From Lingula anatina (lineage: Eukaryota > Brachiopoda > Lingulata > Lingulida > Lingulidae), in contig NW_019776079.1 of the NCBI RefSeq assembly GCF_001039355.2, positions 886,023-950,022 on the forward strand: a stretch of DNA of 64,000 bases, written 5' to 3'. The notes under the pieces are model-generated. The model searched no databases, was not told the origin of the DNA, and saw nothing but the letters and a program-made list of their open reading frames with translations. Shown in pieces: positions 10,839-23,749 of this stretch. The translations under genes and the position numbers were made by a program. How positions within the stretch are numbered: position 1 is the stretch's first letter; every line of letters starts with the position of its first letter.

Positions 10839-13551
10839 TTACACTGGATCATTTATATTTAATTTTTCCCCTGTACATTGTGATACATTCAGTGGAAAGT
10901 GAAGTTTATATACACTGAGGCATGGTGTTGATAGCAAGCAGATTCACCACAATGTCTTTTAAGGCAGCTTAATGGATAATATACAAAAAATCCACAATAA
11001 AAAAATACTATATTGTTATAGCAACTCTCTTTGTGCCACCAGCACAGGCAATTGACTGAGTACTCACCAGCATTTAAAATAGTAACCTGTTATAAACCAA
11101 GGAATCTAGAATTTTCTTACCTTGCAACAGTCCACAAGCACTTTGTCTACCAGCAGTTGTCAAAAGTGTTTTGATTGTGCTACAGGATTCTGCATCAGTG
11201 GCAAAAAGCCTATCATCATTGAAAGACAGTGCTAAAATATTCATGACATTCATCAGAAAATATATTTAATAATTTGATTGATGTATCCAAAGGCCTACTC
11301 ATAGGTAAATTTGAAGTGTGCATTTTCACTTACAAACTCAATGCTTTGGGAGTGGTTTTAATCCAAGTATGAATGAAAGTAATACATGAGCATAATATCA
11401 TTTGTGAAACTGCTTGATAATGCTACTGAGTTATAGGTCTTTCATTATGTCAGTTAGTCCTTAAAACCTTCTGTAGTATAAAATTGCATAGATATTCCAG
11501 TTTTAAACTTTAAATCTTCAATAGAGTTTATGCATTGTTCATTTCTTATGATCTGGACAAGGAGATGCCAGCTGGGGCTTACATTGCCATTTGAAAGAGG
11601 TGTTACTATGGTTCTGGATCATCTGACTCACAATCTTGTTTGAATATGAATAAAAAGGAACAATCAAATGCAATCCTGTGGTATTTTCCAAGAATGAATA
11701 TCCACTTTTTGTATTTCAAAAAGCATTTTGTTCACATTTGTCATTTCCTGTATTTTTAAGAATGAAAAATATTTAACAATATTATGTAATTTTGTAAATA
11801 CAAATTTTCTAATTCTGTTACTTTTAAAAAGTGCAATGCATGTGTGATTTTAACTCTTGATATATTTGTAAATGTCAACTGTGGTCTTCAATATAGGTCG
11901 TAATTTTCTTTAGACAAAGCTTTTGTTATTTTTGAAATGTGTCTGTTATTCAAAGAAAGTTTTGAACATGCCACAACAGTTTCTGGATTTCACAAATCTT
12001 TACTATTAAACCAAACAAAAATAAAGTATGATTTTTGTAAATAAATTAATAAAACAGCGTCTTTGTTATATGTATTCTTTCAACTTGTTTTGCTGAATTG
12101 AATGTCCTGTTACTGCAGTTATCCCAAGACAACTGCGCGATCTTCCTGTGGTCAGAGGAAGACCTGGAACACAACCAAAAAGACCTGTAACCCGCTCTCA
12201 GTATTTAAAGTTAACCTTCACGCGTGTTCACGTCACAAAAATTTGTATTCAGAGACGATTTTGTTACTTTACTTATTATCAGCATTATTACAAAAAAAAA
12301 AACTTATAAAAATACCTTTTTCAAATTATTTATTTCTTTATTTTGCCAAACTCTTAAAATTATTTTTATAGAGACTCGCACGGGTCGTGTTAGATTCACC
12401 AAAGCAGACTGTTGGTGACGCGTTCAGCGTTCTACTCAAAACTGTTACCCCGTTTAAAGATTTTTTTATATTGAAGCTTTTCAAACATCCTATTTCTAGA
12501 AGACGATTTTAATCTTTGATCAACGTTTTAGGGTCATTAGAGGCCGACGAAAGAATGTTTTACCTTTTGAACAATTCGAGTTTGTTTTCATCCTTCGGGT
12601 TTCGTTAAACAAGAGGTTTAAATGGTCCTGTAATTTGTATAAAATGATATGTAAAGTGGAACGGATTGAGAAGCCGTAACAGTTTTGCGAGACAAGATTT
12701 TTAATGTCTGGATAACCGTTACTCGTACACAAGTAAAATATTTATTTTGACGCTTACATGTTATCTTCCGAACAACTGGACGCTGCTGTTGCACGGGAGA
12801 GTCCCCGTATCAGAGAGTCCCCACTGTCATGTACAGGTTAGTCCAATCCTAGATTTTGACCAACTCACGTATCTGGTCTGTATGAATCAAATGGAGGCGG
12901 ACCCTCAGGTAAAATCGGTATTCGTACGAGATTTAACTATTGTAATTTATATTTATTCCCAATAATTAGTTTTCTTCTGTATATACGTTGTATATTTGCA
13001 CACTGGAACATCTGGATGGTATATCCATTTTACCGAATACCTACTAGGCTGACCTGTGATTTTAAATTGTATGTATGAATATGTTTGAAAATAGGCATGA
13101 TCAGATTATTCCTCTCCTTTTTTCCTTATAATTTTGGTGTATCTGGCCATTTTATGTACTAAAGCTTAATATTAAAAATCTCTTTTTCTGGTGGTTTATA
13201 CATGTACAAGGCTTAAATACAGGTGCAAATAATCAGTGTACATGATTATATTTTCACATTCAAAAAGAAACTGGCTGTCTTAACTTTAAATTATTTATGA
13301 TAGTAGTAGTTTTGTAAGATTTGGGAGTATGAAAAACCCTCATACCAAGTCTTAAAGATGGAAAATATCTTTTGTGTCATATGCAGGGCTTTATCAAGCG
13401 CAGTTATACACGTGTCAACTATTTTCTTCACAGTCAAACTGGGATAGGCTATCTGTGCATTTGACAGCTTCAGTTGGCTTGTTTGAATCAATTTTCTTTT
13501 AACTCAGAAAAAAGTTTCCGTCAGTAGCCTTCGCCTGTTGAAATATAAATT
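10839..13551. other. BLCAP-A 3' flank and receptor-A 3' flank
   Basis: Contains AATAAA signals after BLCAP and several short frames. The portion around 12100-12910 is noticeably richer in CpG and repeats in unit B. At 12891-12908 an ATG opens a six-codon frame (MEADPQ) followed by GT, resembling a tiny first exon. No gene was recognised. The frames near 12102-12400 shift between the two units, which argues against coding. Confidence 0.5.
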
Positions 13552-15375
13552 CTAATTTCCATAGATGGGATTGTCAACCATTTGTGTACTTGACAATGCA
13601 TCCCCCTGATCCTCGGTGGGTTGAGCGCTAGTATAGTAATCGGGCATTCTTTGCCTTACTTCTGCATAGGAATAAGTGCAGGACTCCTCATCGGCTGTCA
13701 TAGGCGATAACCGAATGTTCTGGCCCGTTTGGGCATATGAATAATCCTCGCTGGTTGGAGGCATTTTGGGTGCTGTGATTTGATGTCTTTGCTTCATTGG
13801 CTGATCAGATAGTTGGTCGATGTGATCTTCCTCTCCTTCCTTCAGTGGTGTTTGATCGATGTCAATAGAAGTCGAAGTTAAAAACCCTTTATTTTCTTCC
13901 TGCAATTTAGATTTCTTCGCCGGCCTTAGGTATAATACAGAAGCTTCTCCATTGGTCACCGTGACGTTGGCGGTACTAGTTTGACTCAAGCGATTGTCTT
14001 CTTCTCCGAAGTTGAACACCGGATTCTGAGCCAGATTATCAACTGGAATCTCCGAATAAGCTCTTGAGTCTCGGGAAACCATATTTTCAATTATTTGGGT
14101 CGTTATGTGTCCTCGTTTACGCCTGTAAATGCAATAATTTTCACTAAATATGTGCATATGTTACTTTGATTTGACTTAAGTTCATTTCCTCAATTATTTC
14201 TTTTTTATCATATATTGTCATATTTTGTATGTGATAACATTTGGATTACGTTATACTGGTATTTATAATCTGCTAGATTCAAAGCATTGTGGAACTGAAT
14301 TTACAATTTAAAGAATAAAAAGTTAACTGTGATCTACCTTTTTCTGATAAAAAACACAATAAGTACTGAGAGGATAACTAAAAGTAATGCCGCGGCAGCG
14401 ATACTTCCTATACCCGCATCTAAAAAAAAATTAAAGACAGTCTCTATTCATTTCTAATTCTGCTTCTTCAACCACAGAAATGTTTTATTAGTTACAGCTC
14501 ACTTTAAAACAAAGACAGGTTTTTATCGTCTTAGATTTATCTTTTTAACCAATGTCTATGAATTGCATATAGAAAATGTGCACAAATCAGAAATACTTAA
14601 GTTACCGGACAGAGGGGAAGAAAGCGCTCTGTCGCCACCAGCTGGCACCTGTGTAGGAGTGGTGGAGTCGCTTTCCTTCGAGGTAAGTGACGATGTCAAT
14701 GTAACTGAGGGCGTGGAAACACTACTTCGATAAAACACTGGCGTCATGATATTAATAAGACTTTTTGTAGATGGATGTAAATTAGTGGGAAGAAGGGTGC
14801 CTTCTGTTGAACTTAGCACTTCAATGGAGGAATTTTCTCCAGATTTCGTTGTGCTTTTTTCCTTTTTTCCTGAGGTTGTAGTTTCTTCTGACGACATAGT
14901 GTTAACATTTGCTTCAGTAGCTGTTGGTTCATAAGAGGTCAGTCTCGAGTTACGTATATTTGTGGTAGATGTTAGATCCACAATGTATGCGCTAGTTTCT
15001 GTAGACTCTGAGGTCTTTTCTCCTACCGTTGTACTTTGTGTAATGTCTGAAATGTTGAAAGTTATACATGTACTATACGCATTTCAAATCATCCCAGAGT
15101 CATATTTTTAAGTCTAAACACCCTGCAAAACTGCTTATCTTTTTTTTAATTTAGATCTTTAAAACAGTAAAACACCTCAAGATCTTGATGTCGATACATT
15201 TTGAAATGTCAGTAAAGTTGTGGCAGCCTAAAGGAATTCTTTTAATAGTTAAATGGTACAAAACATTAAATTTGTGAGTAGAACAAATTTGCTTTTCATC
15301 TCTCGAAAATTGATTTGGCACCATAATATGATACCTTTAAGGGGTATTCTAAGAAGGAAAAAATATGCAAAATTC

Positions 15376-15411
<36 letters not shown>

Positions 15412-16468
15412 ACTCCCCGTATGGTATTGAAGCAATAACGACCAACACAAATTACATCTGTCACAGTTATGTAATATTACTATTGATAAAAGATGTAGGC
15501 TACCGTATTGGCAAAGAAAGTGGTTTTCTGTATTGCAATTTTGGTCATCCCATTTCCATTGTCCGTCGTTCCAAAGGACTCCACATTGGTTAGGACCACC
15601 ATTGTCAGGCTGACCGTTTGCCCAAAATGAATAATTTCCATACAGTCGATCTTCTGAAATACAATTATCATTACACAGGTCAGTTAATACAATTTGAGTT
15701 ACTATGTAATTGTAATAGTTATAAAAGTTAATCCAGTAGAATTGCAACCCAAAGACCGAAGTTTTACAAAGTTTTGCATTTTAAAAGTGTATTATTAGAA
15801 ACCGAGGACAGTAAGTAGCTCAAGCGTGCAAGGACTGACATCTACCCAAACGATAATCAATGACGCCAACATTGGAAATATAGACAACCAAGGCTGTTGA
15901 TAAAAAGCATGTGTCGAGTTTTGTGATTGATTAGCAGTAAACGACCTGAGCATGTCAGATTTCAAACAATAAATAGCAACAATAAAGAGTCCAAATGCAC
16001 AGACTTGTACAATAGGCAATAGATGACAATGCTTTCTTTCGGATTGGATCGATTGCATCATAAAGGCTAGTTTTGCGATCGATTGGCTGTTGAACATAAG
16101 TCAAATTCTTCTTCTGTACTGAAAACACTGTGTTAGAATGTGTTTTTCAGTAGATTTGTAGATTTGAATTCCATTCCTTGCTGAGATGAGCATCCTAAGG
16201 TTATAAAGTTCAGTTATTCTGTTCACTTCATATATAAACCCGTGTGAATCGAGGTTAAATTTGACCCCGGATTAGATCTAGACTCACAACATCAAGCCCT
16301 TACCTTTCGGTAAAAAACAATGCGGAACTTTTTCCAACTGTGATTCTTGATAACAACACATCCTACTGTAACAGTATGTTTTAATTTTGTCTTTGCATGC
16401 ATCAATAGAACCGCAGCTTGGGGCACAATCTATTTTTTGGTTGTCGTCGACAATGCAACTTCTGTTCT
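13552..16468 (-). pseudogene. C-type lectin receptor, 3' exon set A (lacks first two exons)
   Basis: Minus-strand exons 16304-16468 (Cys-rich), 15504-15653 (lectin C-half), 14606-15046 (Ser/Thr-rich stem), 14338-14419 (transmembrane) and 13552-14122 (tail, stop TAG) match those of copy B in boundaries and phase. No signal-peptide exon or lectin N-half lies upstream, because unit B begins about 290 bp away. On its own this set cannot make a normal receptor. All frames are intact, and phase 1 at the start of exons 3 and 4 matches the donor of exon 2 in the complete gene. It could therefore serve as an alternative downstream exon set, be a truncated duplicate, or be an allele misplaced in assembly. 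It differs from copy B by a few residues in stem and tail and lacks three tail residues. Confidence 0.7.
15379..15409. repeat. (TA)n microsatellite, unit A
   Basis: An uninterrupted AT run in the receptor-A intron. The equivalent tract in unit B (22021-22040) is shorter and sits at the edge of the roughly 280-bp intronic indel. Confidence 0.9.
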
Positions 16469-17544
16469 CTAAAATTTAATGTTGAATTTGACAGTTTATG
16501 GATTTATTCTTAAATTACTTGAATTTAAATGAGTACATATTCAAGTATTACAAACATCACTTTAATGATAAAAGAAATGAATATTACACTCTAGCTTCAT
16601 AGTATANATTACTATGTACTATATTTTGCTTTTATATCACCCTATTTTATTTGAGATTACCCTTTCCTGTGTTTACTTGCAACTGGACTTGTGTTATCAA
16701 GTGTATTGCGCTGTGTTGCGCTGTATTGCAGTGTTTTGCGCATTTCAGTCACACCCGTTTACATCGGGCATTCTGGTTTTTCTGATATATCTCCAACATG
16801 TACATGTAATATAATATACGCTGTAAATTACCGTCACGCAGTCTAAGATCTATCTCAAGGTACCAAACTCTGCCTTGCATATGCCTTTCAGTACGCATGA
16901 ATATAAATCAGCCATGTTCACAACCATTCAAAACCAACTTACACAGTATTCTTCAGTCATTTCTGTTCCAGTATAACCTGGTGCTTTGAGATCAAACGCC
17001 ACCCTCCGACGAAAAGGAAACTCCAGTTGCCTTTACATGCGGAGAGATACGAATATTAGTTTAACATTTATTCCTGTCATCATTTCCAAGTGATAAGATA
17101 GAAAGTATTCAGATTGTTTGAGCAAATTTTATCAAATGTTTTAATAGTTTATTTGAGATTCAATATATATGCTTATAGTTCACGTGTGATACAAAATAAT
17201 GTATACGAAACTAAATTAGCTAACAATTGAGGAAATTACGGAAGAGACTGGCTGGACAATGACAACAGCAGAGGGACGCTGTGTGAGTGATTAGACTTCA
17301 TAACTGGTCAGTGATTGACGTTTTGTGCAATTATGTATTAGGAGGACTCTGATATATAATTGACAACTAATTGGATAATTTTCAATCCCAATCAGTTAAG
17401 GTCAACTTGATGACAGCCATATATGACGCAAGTTTTACTGCAGTTGGCGACACTTGCCGTGCGTTTTCTCTTGCGCTGCTAATGTTGCAGTGACATTAAT
17501 GTGCAAAGTGCTACATACTTGTGAAGAAGAGGGAAGTATTTGAA

Positions 17545-17799
17545 ATGTATTGTTTGCAGTGGCTTCTTCCTGTACTTCTCTTGCCAAAGCCAGTGGACCC
17601 GGCATTTTTATACAACCATGCTATGTTCATGGTACTGTATCTGACTAGTTTCTTTCTGGAGAAGAAACCATGTACTATTTGCAGCATAGTGTTTCTGGTG
17701 GCCCTATTCTTGGTCTGTTACAGCTGTACAGGGAATTGTCTGTTTTGGACATGCGAAGAGGAGGGATGCTCAGAAGGCAGCAGCTGCAGTAAATCCTGA
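17545..17799 (+). CDS. BLCAP: BLCAP homolog, copy B
   Basis: By eye, base-identical to the coding region of copy A, so it predicts the same 84-residue two-helix membrane protein, although the flanks of the two units differ by substitutions and indels. It lies on the plus strand, downstream of the 3' end of the complete lectin receptor gene on the opposite strand. Both copies could be expressed, or the pair may be two alleles assembled in tandem. Nothing in the sequence marks either as a pseudogene. Confidence 0.92.
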   Translation: MYCLQWLLPVLLLPKPVDPAFLYNHAMFMVLYLTSFFLEKKPCTICSIVFLVALFLVCYSCTGNCLFWTCEEEGCSEGSSCSKS

Positions 17800-20466
17800 T
17801 TACACTGGATTATTTATATTTAATTTTCCCCCTGTACTGTACATTGTGATACATTCAGTGGAAAGTGAAGTTTATATACACTGAGGCATGGCGTTGATAG
17901 CAAGCAGATTCACCACAATGTCTTTTAAGGCAGCTTAATGGATAATATACAAAAAATCCACAATAAAAAAATACTATAGTGTTATAGCAACTCTCTTTGT
18001 GCCACCAGCACAGGCAATTGACTGAGTACTCACCAGCATTTAAAATAGTAACCTGTTATAAACCAAGGAATCTAGAATTTTCTTAGCCTTGCAACAGTCC
18101 ACAAGCACTTTGTCTACCAGCAGTTGTCAAAAGTGTTTTGATTGTGCTACAGGATTCTGTATCACTGGCAAAAAGCCTATCATCATTGAAAGACAGTGCT
18201 AAAATATTCATGACATTCATCAGAAAATATATTTAATAATTTGATTGATGTATCCAAAGGCCTACTCATAGGTAAATTTGAAGTGTGCATTTTCACTTAC
18301 AAACTCAATGCTTTGGGAGTGGTTTTAATCCAAGTATGAATGAAAGTAATACATGAGCATATCATTTGTGAAACTGCTTGATAATGCTACTGAGTTATAG
18401 GTCTTTCATTATGTCAGTTAGTCCTTAAAACCTTCTGTAGTATAAAATTGCATAGATATTCCAGTTTTAAACTTTAAATCTTCAATAGAGTTTATGCATT
18501 GTTCATTTCTTATGATCTGGACAAGGAGATGCCAGCTGGGGCTTACATTGCCATTTGAAAGCGGTGTTACTGTGGTTCTGGATCATCTGACTCACAATCT
18601 TGTTTGAATATGAATAAAAAGGAACAATCAAATGCAATCCTGTGGTATTTTCCTAGAATGAATATCCACTTTTTGTATTTCAAAAAGCATTTTGTGCACA
18701 TTTGTCATTTCCTGTATTTTTAAGAATGAAAAATATTTAACAATACTATGTAATTTTGTAAATACAAATTTTCTAATTCTGTTACTTTTAAAAAGTGCAA
18801 TGCATGTGTGATTTTAACTCTTGATGTATTTGTATATGTCAACTGTGGTCTTCAATATAGGTCGTAAGTTTCTTTAGACAAAGCTTTTGTTATTTTTTAA
18901 ATGTGTCTGTTATTCAAAGAAAGTTTTGAACATGGCACAACAGTTTCTGGATTTCACAAATCTTGACTATTAAACCAAACAAAAATAAAGTATGATTTTT
19001 GTAAATAAATTAATAAAACAGCGTCTTTGTTATATGTATTCTTTCAACTTGTTTTGCTGAATTGAATGTCCTGTTACTGCAGTTATCCCAAGACAACTGC
19101 GCGATCTTCCTGTGGTCAGAGGAAGACCTGGAACACGATCAAAAAGACCTGTAACCCGCTCTCAGTATTTAAAGTTAACCTTCACGCATGTTCACGTCAC
19201 AAAAATTTGTATTCAGAGACGATTTTGTTACTTTACTTATTATCAGCATTATTACAAAACAAAACTTATAAAAATACCTTTTTCAAATTACTTATTTCTT
19301 TATTTTGCCAAACTCTTAAAATTATTTTTATAGAGACTCGCACGGGTCGTGTTAGATTCACCAAAGCAGACTGTTGGTACTCAAAACTGTTACCCCGTTT
19401 AAAGCTTTTTTATATTGAAGCTTTTCAAACATCCTATTTCAAGAAGACGCTTTTAATCTTTGATCAACGTTTTAGGGTCATTAGAGGCCGACGAAAGAAT
19501 ATTTTACCTTTTGAACAATTTGAGTTTGTTTTCATCCGTCGGGTTCCGTTAAACAAGAGGTTTAAATGGTCCTGTAATTTGTATAAAATGATATGTAAAG
19601 TGGAACGGATTGAGAAGCCGTAACAGTTTTGCGAGACAAGATTTTTAATGTCTGGATAACCGTTACTCGTACACAAGTAAAATATTTATTTTGACGCTTA
19701 CATGTTATCTTCCGAACAACTGGACGCTGCTGTTGCACGGGAGAGTCCCCACATGTACAGGTTAGTCCAATCCTAGATTTTGACCAACTCACGTATCTGG
19801 TCTGTATGAATCAAATGGAGGCGGACCCTCAGGTAAAATCGGTATTCGTACGAGATTTAACTATTGTAATTTATATTTATTCCCAATAATTAGTTTTCTT
19901 CTGTATATACGTTGTATATTTGCACACTGGAACATCTGGATGGTATATCCATTTTACTTAATACCTACTAGGCTGACCTGTGATTTTAAATTGTATGTAT
20001 GAATATGTTTGAAAATAGGCATGATCAGATTATTCTTTTCCTTTTTTCCTGATAATTTTGGTGTATCTGGCCATTTTATGTACTAAAGCTTAATATTAAA
20101 AATCTGTTTTTCTGGTGGTTTATACATGTACAAAGCTTAAATACAGGTGAAAATAATCAGTGTACATGATTATATTTTCACATTCAAAAAGAAACTGGCT
20201 GTCTTAACTTTAAAGATTCAGCTGATTTTGTTCGATAATTGTTTATGATAGTAGTAGTTTTGTAAGATTTGGGAGTATGAAAAACCTTGTATCATATGCA
20301 GGGCTTTATCAAGCGCAGTTACACACGTGTCAACTATTTTCTTCACAGTCAAACTGGGATAGGCTATCTGTGCATTTGACAGCTTCAGTTGGCTTGTTTG
20401 AATCAATTTTCTTTTAACTCAGAAAAAAGTTTCCGTCAGTAGCCTTCGCCTGTTGAAATATAAATT
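17800..20466. other. BLCAP-B 3' flank and receptor-B 3' flank
   Basis: Counterpart of 10839-13551. A 185-codon plus-strand frame (19066-19623) exists here but is broken in unit A by stops and length changes, so I treat it as fortuitous. The MEADPQ|GT mini-frame is at 19815-19832. Confidence 0.5.
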
Positions 20467-23400
20467 CTAATTTCCATAGATGGGATTGTCAACCATTTGT
20501 GTACTTGACAATGCATCCCCCTGATCCTCGGTGGGTTGAGCGCTAGTATAGTAATCCTTTAAATCGGGCATTCTTTGCCTTACTTCTGCATAGGAATAAG
20601 TGCAGGACTCCTCATCGGCTGTCATAGGCGATAACCGAATGTTCTGGCCCGTTTGGGCATATGAATAATCCTCGCTGGTTGGAGGCATTTTGGGTGCTGT
20701 GATTTGATGTTTTTGCTTCATTGGCTGATCAGATAGTTCGACGATGTGATCTTCCTCTCCTTCCTTCAGTGGTGTTTGATCGATGTCAATAGAAGTCGAA
20801 GTTAAAAACCCTTTATTTTCTTCCTGCAATTTAGATTTCTTCGCCGGCCTTAGGTATAATACAGAAGCTTCTCCATTGGTCACCGTGACGTTGGCGGTAC
20901 TAGTTTGACTCAAGCGATTGTCTTCTTCTCCGAAGTTGAACACCGGATTCTGAGCCAGATTATCAACTGGAATCTCCGAATAAGCTCTTGAGTCTCGGGA
21001 AACCATATTTTCAATTATTTGGGTCGTTATGTGTCCTCGTTTACGCCTGTAAATGCAATAATTTTCACTAAATATGTGCTTATGTTACTTTGATTTGACT
21101 TAAGTTCATTTCCTCAATTATTTCTTTTTTATCATATATTGTCATATTTTGTATGTGATAATATTTGAATAACGTTATACTGGTATTTATAATCTGCTAG
21201 ATTCAAAGCATTGTGGAACTGAATTTACAATTTAAAGAATAAAAAGTTAACTGTGATCTACCTTTTTCTGATAAAAAACACAATAAGTACTGAGAGGATA
21301 ACTAAAAGTAATGCTGCGGCAGCGATACTTCCTATACCCGCATCTAAAAAAAAAATTAAAGACAGTCTCTATTCATTTCTGATTCTGCTTCTTCAACCAC
21401 AGAAATGTTTTATTAGTTACAGCTCACTTTAAAACAAAGACAGGTTTTTATCGTCTTAGATTTATCTTTTTAACCAATGTCTATGAATTGCATATAGAAA
21501 ATGTGCACAATCAGAAATACTTAAGTTACCGGACAGAGGGGAAGCAAGCGCTCTGTCGCCGCCAGCTGGCACCTGTGTAGGAGTGGTGGAGTAGCTTTCC
21601 TTCGAGGTAAGTGACGATGTCAATGTAACTGAGGGCGTGGCAACACTACTTCGATAAAACACTGGCGTCATGATATTAATAAGACTTTTTGTAGATGGAT
21701 GTAAATTAGTGGGAAGAAGGGTGCCTTTTGTTGAACTTAGCACTTCAATGGAGGAATTTTCTCCAGATTTCGTTGTGCTTTTTTCCTTTTTTCCTGAGGT
21801 TGTAGTTTCTTCTGACGACATAGTGTTAACATTTGCTTCAGTAGCTGTTGGTTCATAAGAGGTCAGTCTCGAGTTACGTATATTTGTGGTAGATGTTACA
21901 TCCACAATGTATGCGCTAGTTTCTGTAGACTCTGAGGTCTTTTCTCTTACCGTTGTACTTTGTGTAATGTCTGAAATGTTGAAAGTTATACATGTACTAT
22001 ACGCATTTCAAATCATCCCATAATATATATATATATATATCCCCGTATGGTATTGAAGCAATAACGACCAACACAAATTACATCTGTCACAGATATGTAA
22101 TATTACTATTGATAAAAGATGTAGGCTACCGTATTGGCAAAGAAAGTGGTTTTCTGTATTGCAATTTTGGTCATCCCATTTCCATTGTCCGTTGTTCCAA
22201 AGGACTCCACATTGGTTAGGACCACCATTGTCAGGCTGACCGTTTGCCCAAAATGAATAATTTCCATACAGTCGATCTTCTGAAATACAATTATCATTAC
22301 ACAGGTCAGTTAATACAAGTTGATGTGCAGTTACTATGTTATTGTAATAGTTATAAAAGTTAATCCAGTAGAATTGCAACCCAAAGACCGAAGTTTTACA
22401 AAGTTTTGCATTTTAAAAGTGTATTATTAGAAACCGAGGATAGTAAGTAGCTCAAGCGTGCAAGGACTGACATCTACCCAAACGATAATCAATGACGCCA
22501 ACATTGAAAATATAGACAACCAAGGCTGTTGATAAAAAGCATGTGTCGAGTTTTGTGATTGATTAGCAGTAAACGACCTGAGCATGTCAGATTTCAAATA
22601 ATAAATAGCAACAATAAAGAGTCCAAATGCACAGACTTGTACAATAGGCAATAGATGACAATGCTTTCTTTCGGATTGGATCGATTGCATCATAAAGGCT
22701 AGTTTTGCGATCGATTGGCTGTTGAACATAAGTCAAATTCTTCTTCTGTACTGAAAACACTGTGTTAGAATGTGTTTTTCAGTAGATTTGAATTCCATTC
22801 CTTGCTGAGATGAGCATCCTAAGGTTATAAAGTTCAGTTATTCTGTTCACTTCATATATAAACCCGTGTGAATCGAGGTTAAATTTGACCCCGGATTAGA
22901 TCTAGACTCACAACATCAAGCCCTTACCTTTCGGTAAAAAACAATGCGGAACTTTTTCCAACTGTGATTCTTGGTAACAACACATCCTACTGTAACAGTA
23001 TGTTTTAATTTTGTCTTTGCATGCAACAATAGAACCGCAGCTTGGGGCACAATCTATTTTTTGGTTGTCGTCGACAATGCAACTTCTGTTCTCTAAAATT
23101 TAATGTTGAATTTGACAGTTTATGGATTTATTCTTAAATTACTTGAATTTAAATGAGTACATATTCAAGTATTACAAACATCACTTTAATGATAAAAGAA
23201 ATGAATATTACACTCTAGCTTCATAGTATGAAATAGGGCCTACATGTATTACGAAAACTAGAAACATTTCTCCATTTTAACATAACGATTTTTGCAGAGC
23301 CGATTTTTAGCTGCATATAGCAATGGTTATTAAACAAATTTTAAGTTGGACAAATTACGTGAGTAGTGCCACAAAAGTGGTGTATGCCCTATGTGACAAA

Positions 23401-23678
23401 ACTAGGCAAAATGCAATGTCAAATGTACTTCAGTGTCCCGCAAAATTAAAAGACAAGAAGAGGTGGTCCAATAAACCTCATTTCGATCACAGCATATTCG
23501 TTTGGAATACTTCCCACTTTTTAGCAGTGTAAGTTACAAAATAAATGAATAAAATAAAAACATGGCAAATATAATTCTAATAAATGACTGCCTTAGTACA
23601 GTAGATCCTACCACATGTATACTGAGATTTGGTCTACTGGATCATAATCACAGCCGGTCCAACTTTCCAGCGTTAGAG

Positions 23679-23749
<71 letters not shown>

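Larger units (their letters stand above)
9787..16605 (+). repeat. Tandem segmental duplication, left unit (A)
   Basis: From ACATCGGGCATTCT to TTCATAGTAT this 6.8-kb block is repeated almost base for base at 16761-23229 in the same orientation. It holds one BLCAP gene and exons 3-7 of the lectin receptor gene. Differences from unit B include a 17-bp indel near 12416, a 9-bp coding indel in the receptor tail, a roughly 280-bp intronic indel near 15096-15376 and scattered substitutions. Its right edge meets an undetermined base at 16607. Confidence 0.92.
16761..23229 (+). repeat. Tandem segmental duplication, right unit (B)
   Basis: Second copy of the block at 9787-16605, about 350 bp shorter because of the intronic indel near the TA microsatellite. 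A 155-bp unique spacer (16606-16760) separates the units. Unit B is continuous with the receptor's first two exons to its right. Confidence 0.92.

Noticed and set aside
19066-19623. 185-codon plus-strand frame in unit B
   Set aside because: The equivalent segment in unit A is broken by a 17-bp indel and stop codons, and there is no recognisable domain.
20467-20700. Classical ITIM or ITAM in the receptor tail
   Set aside because: The YAEV and YSEI cores lack the required residue two positions before the tyrosine and the ITAM spacing, so only an ITIM-like description is justified.
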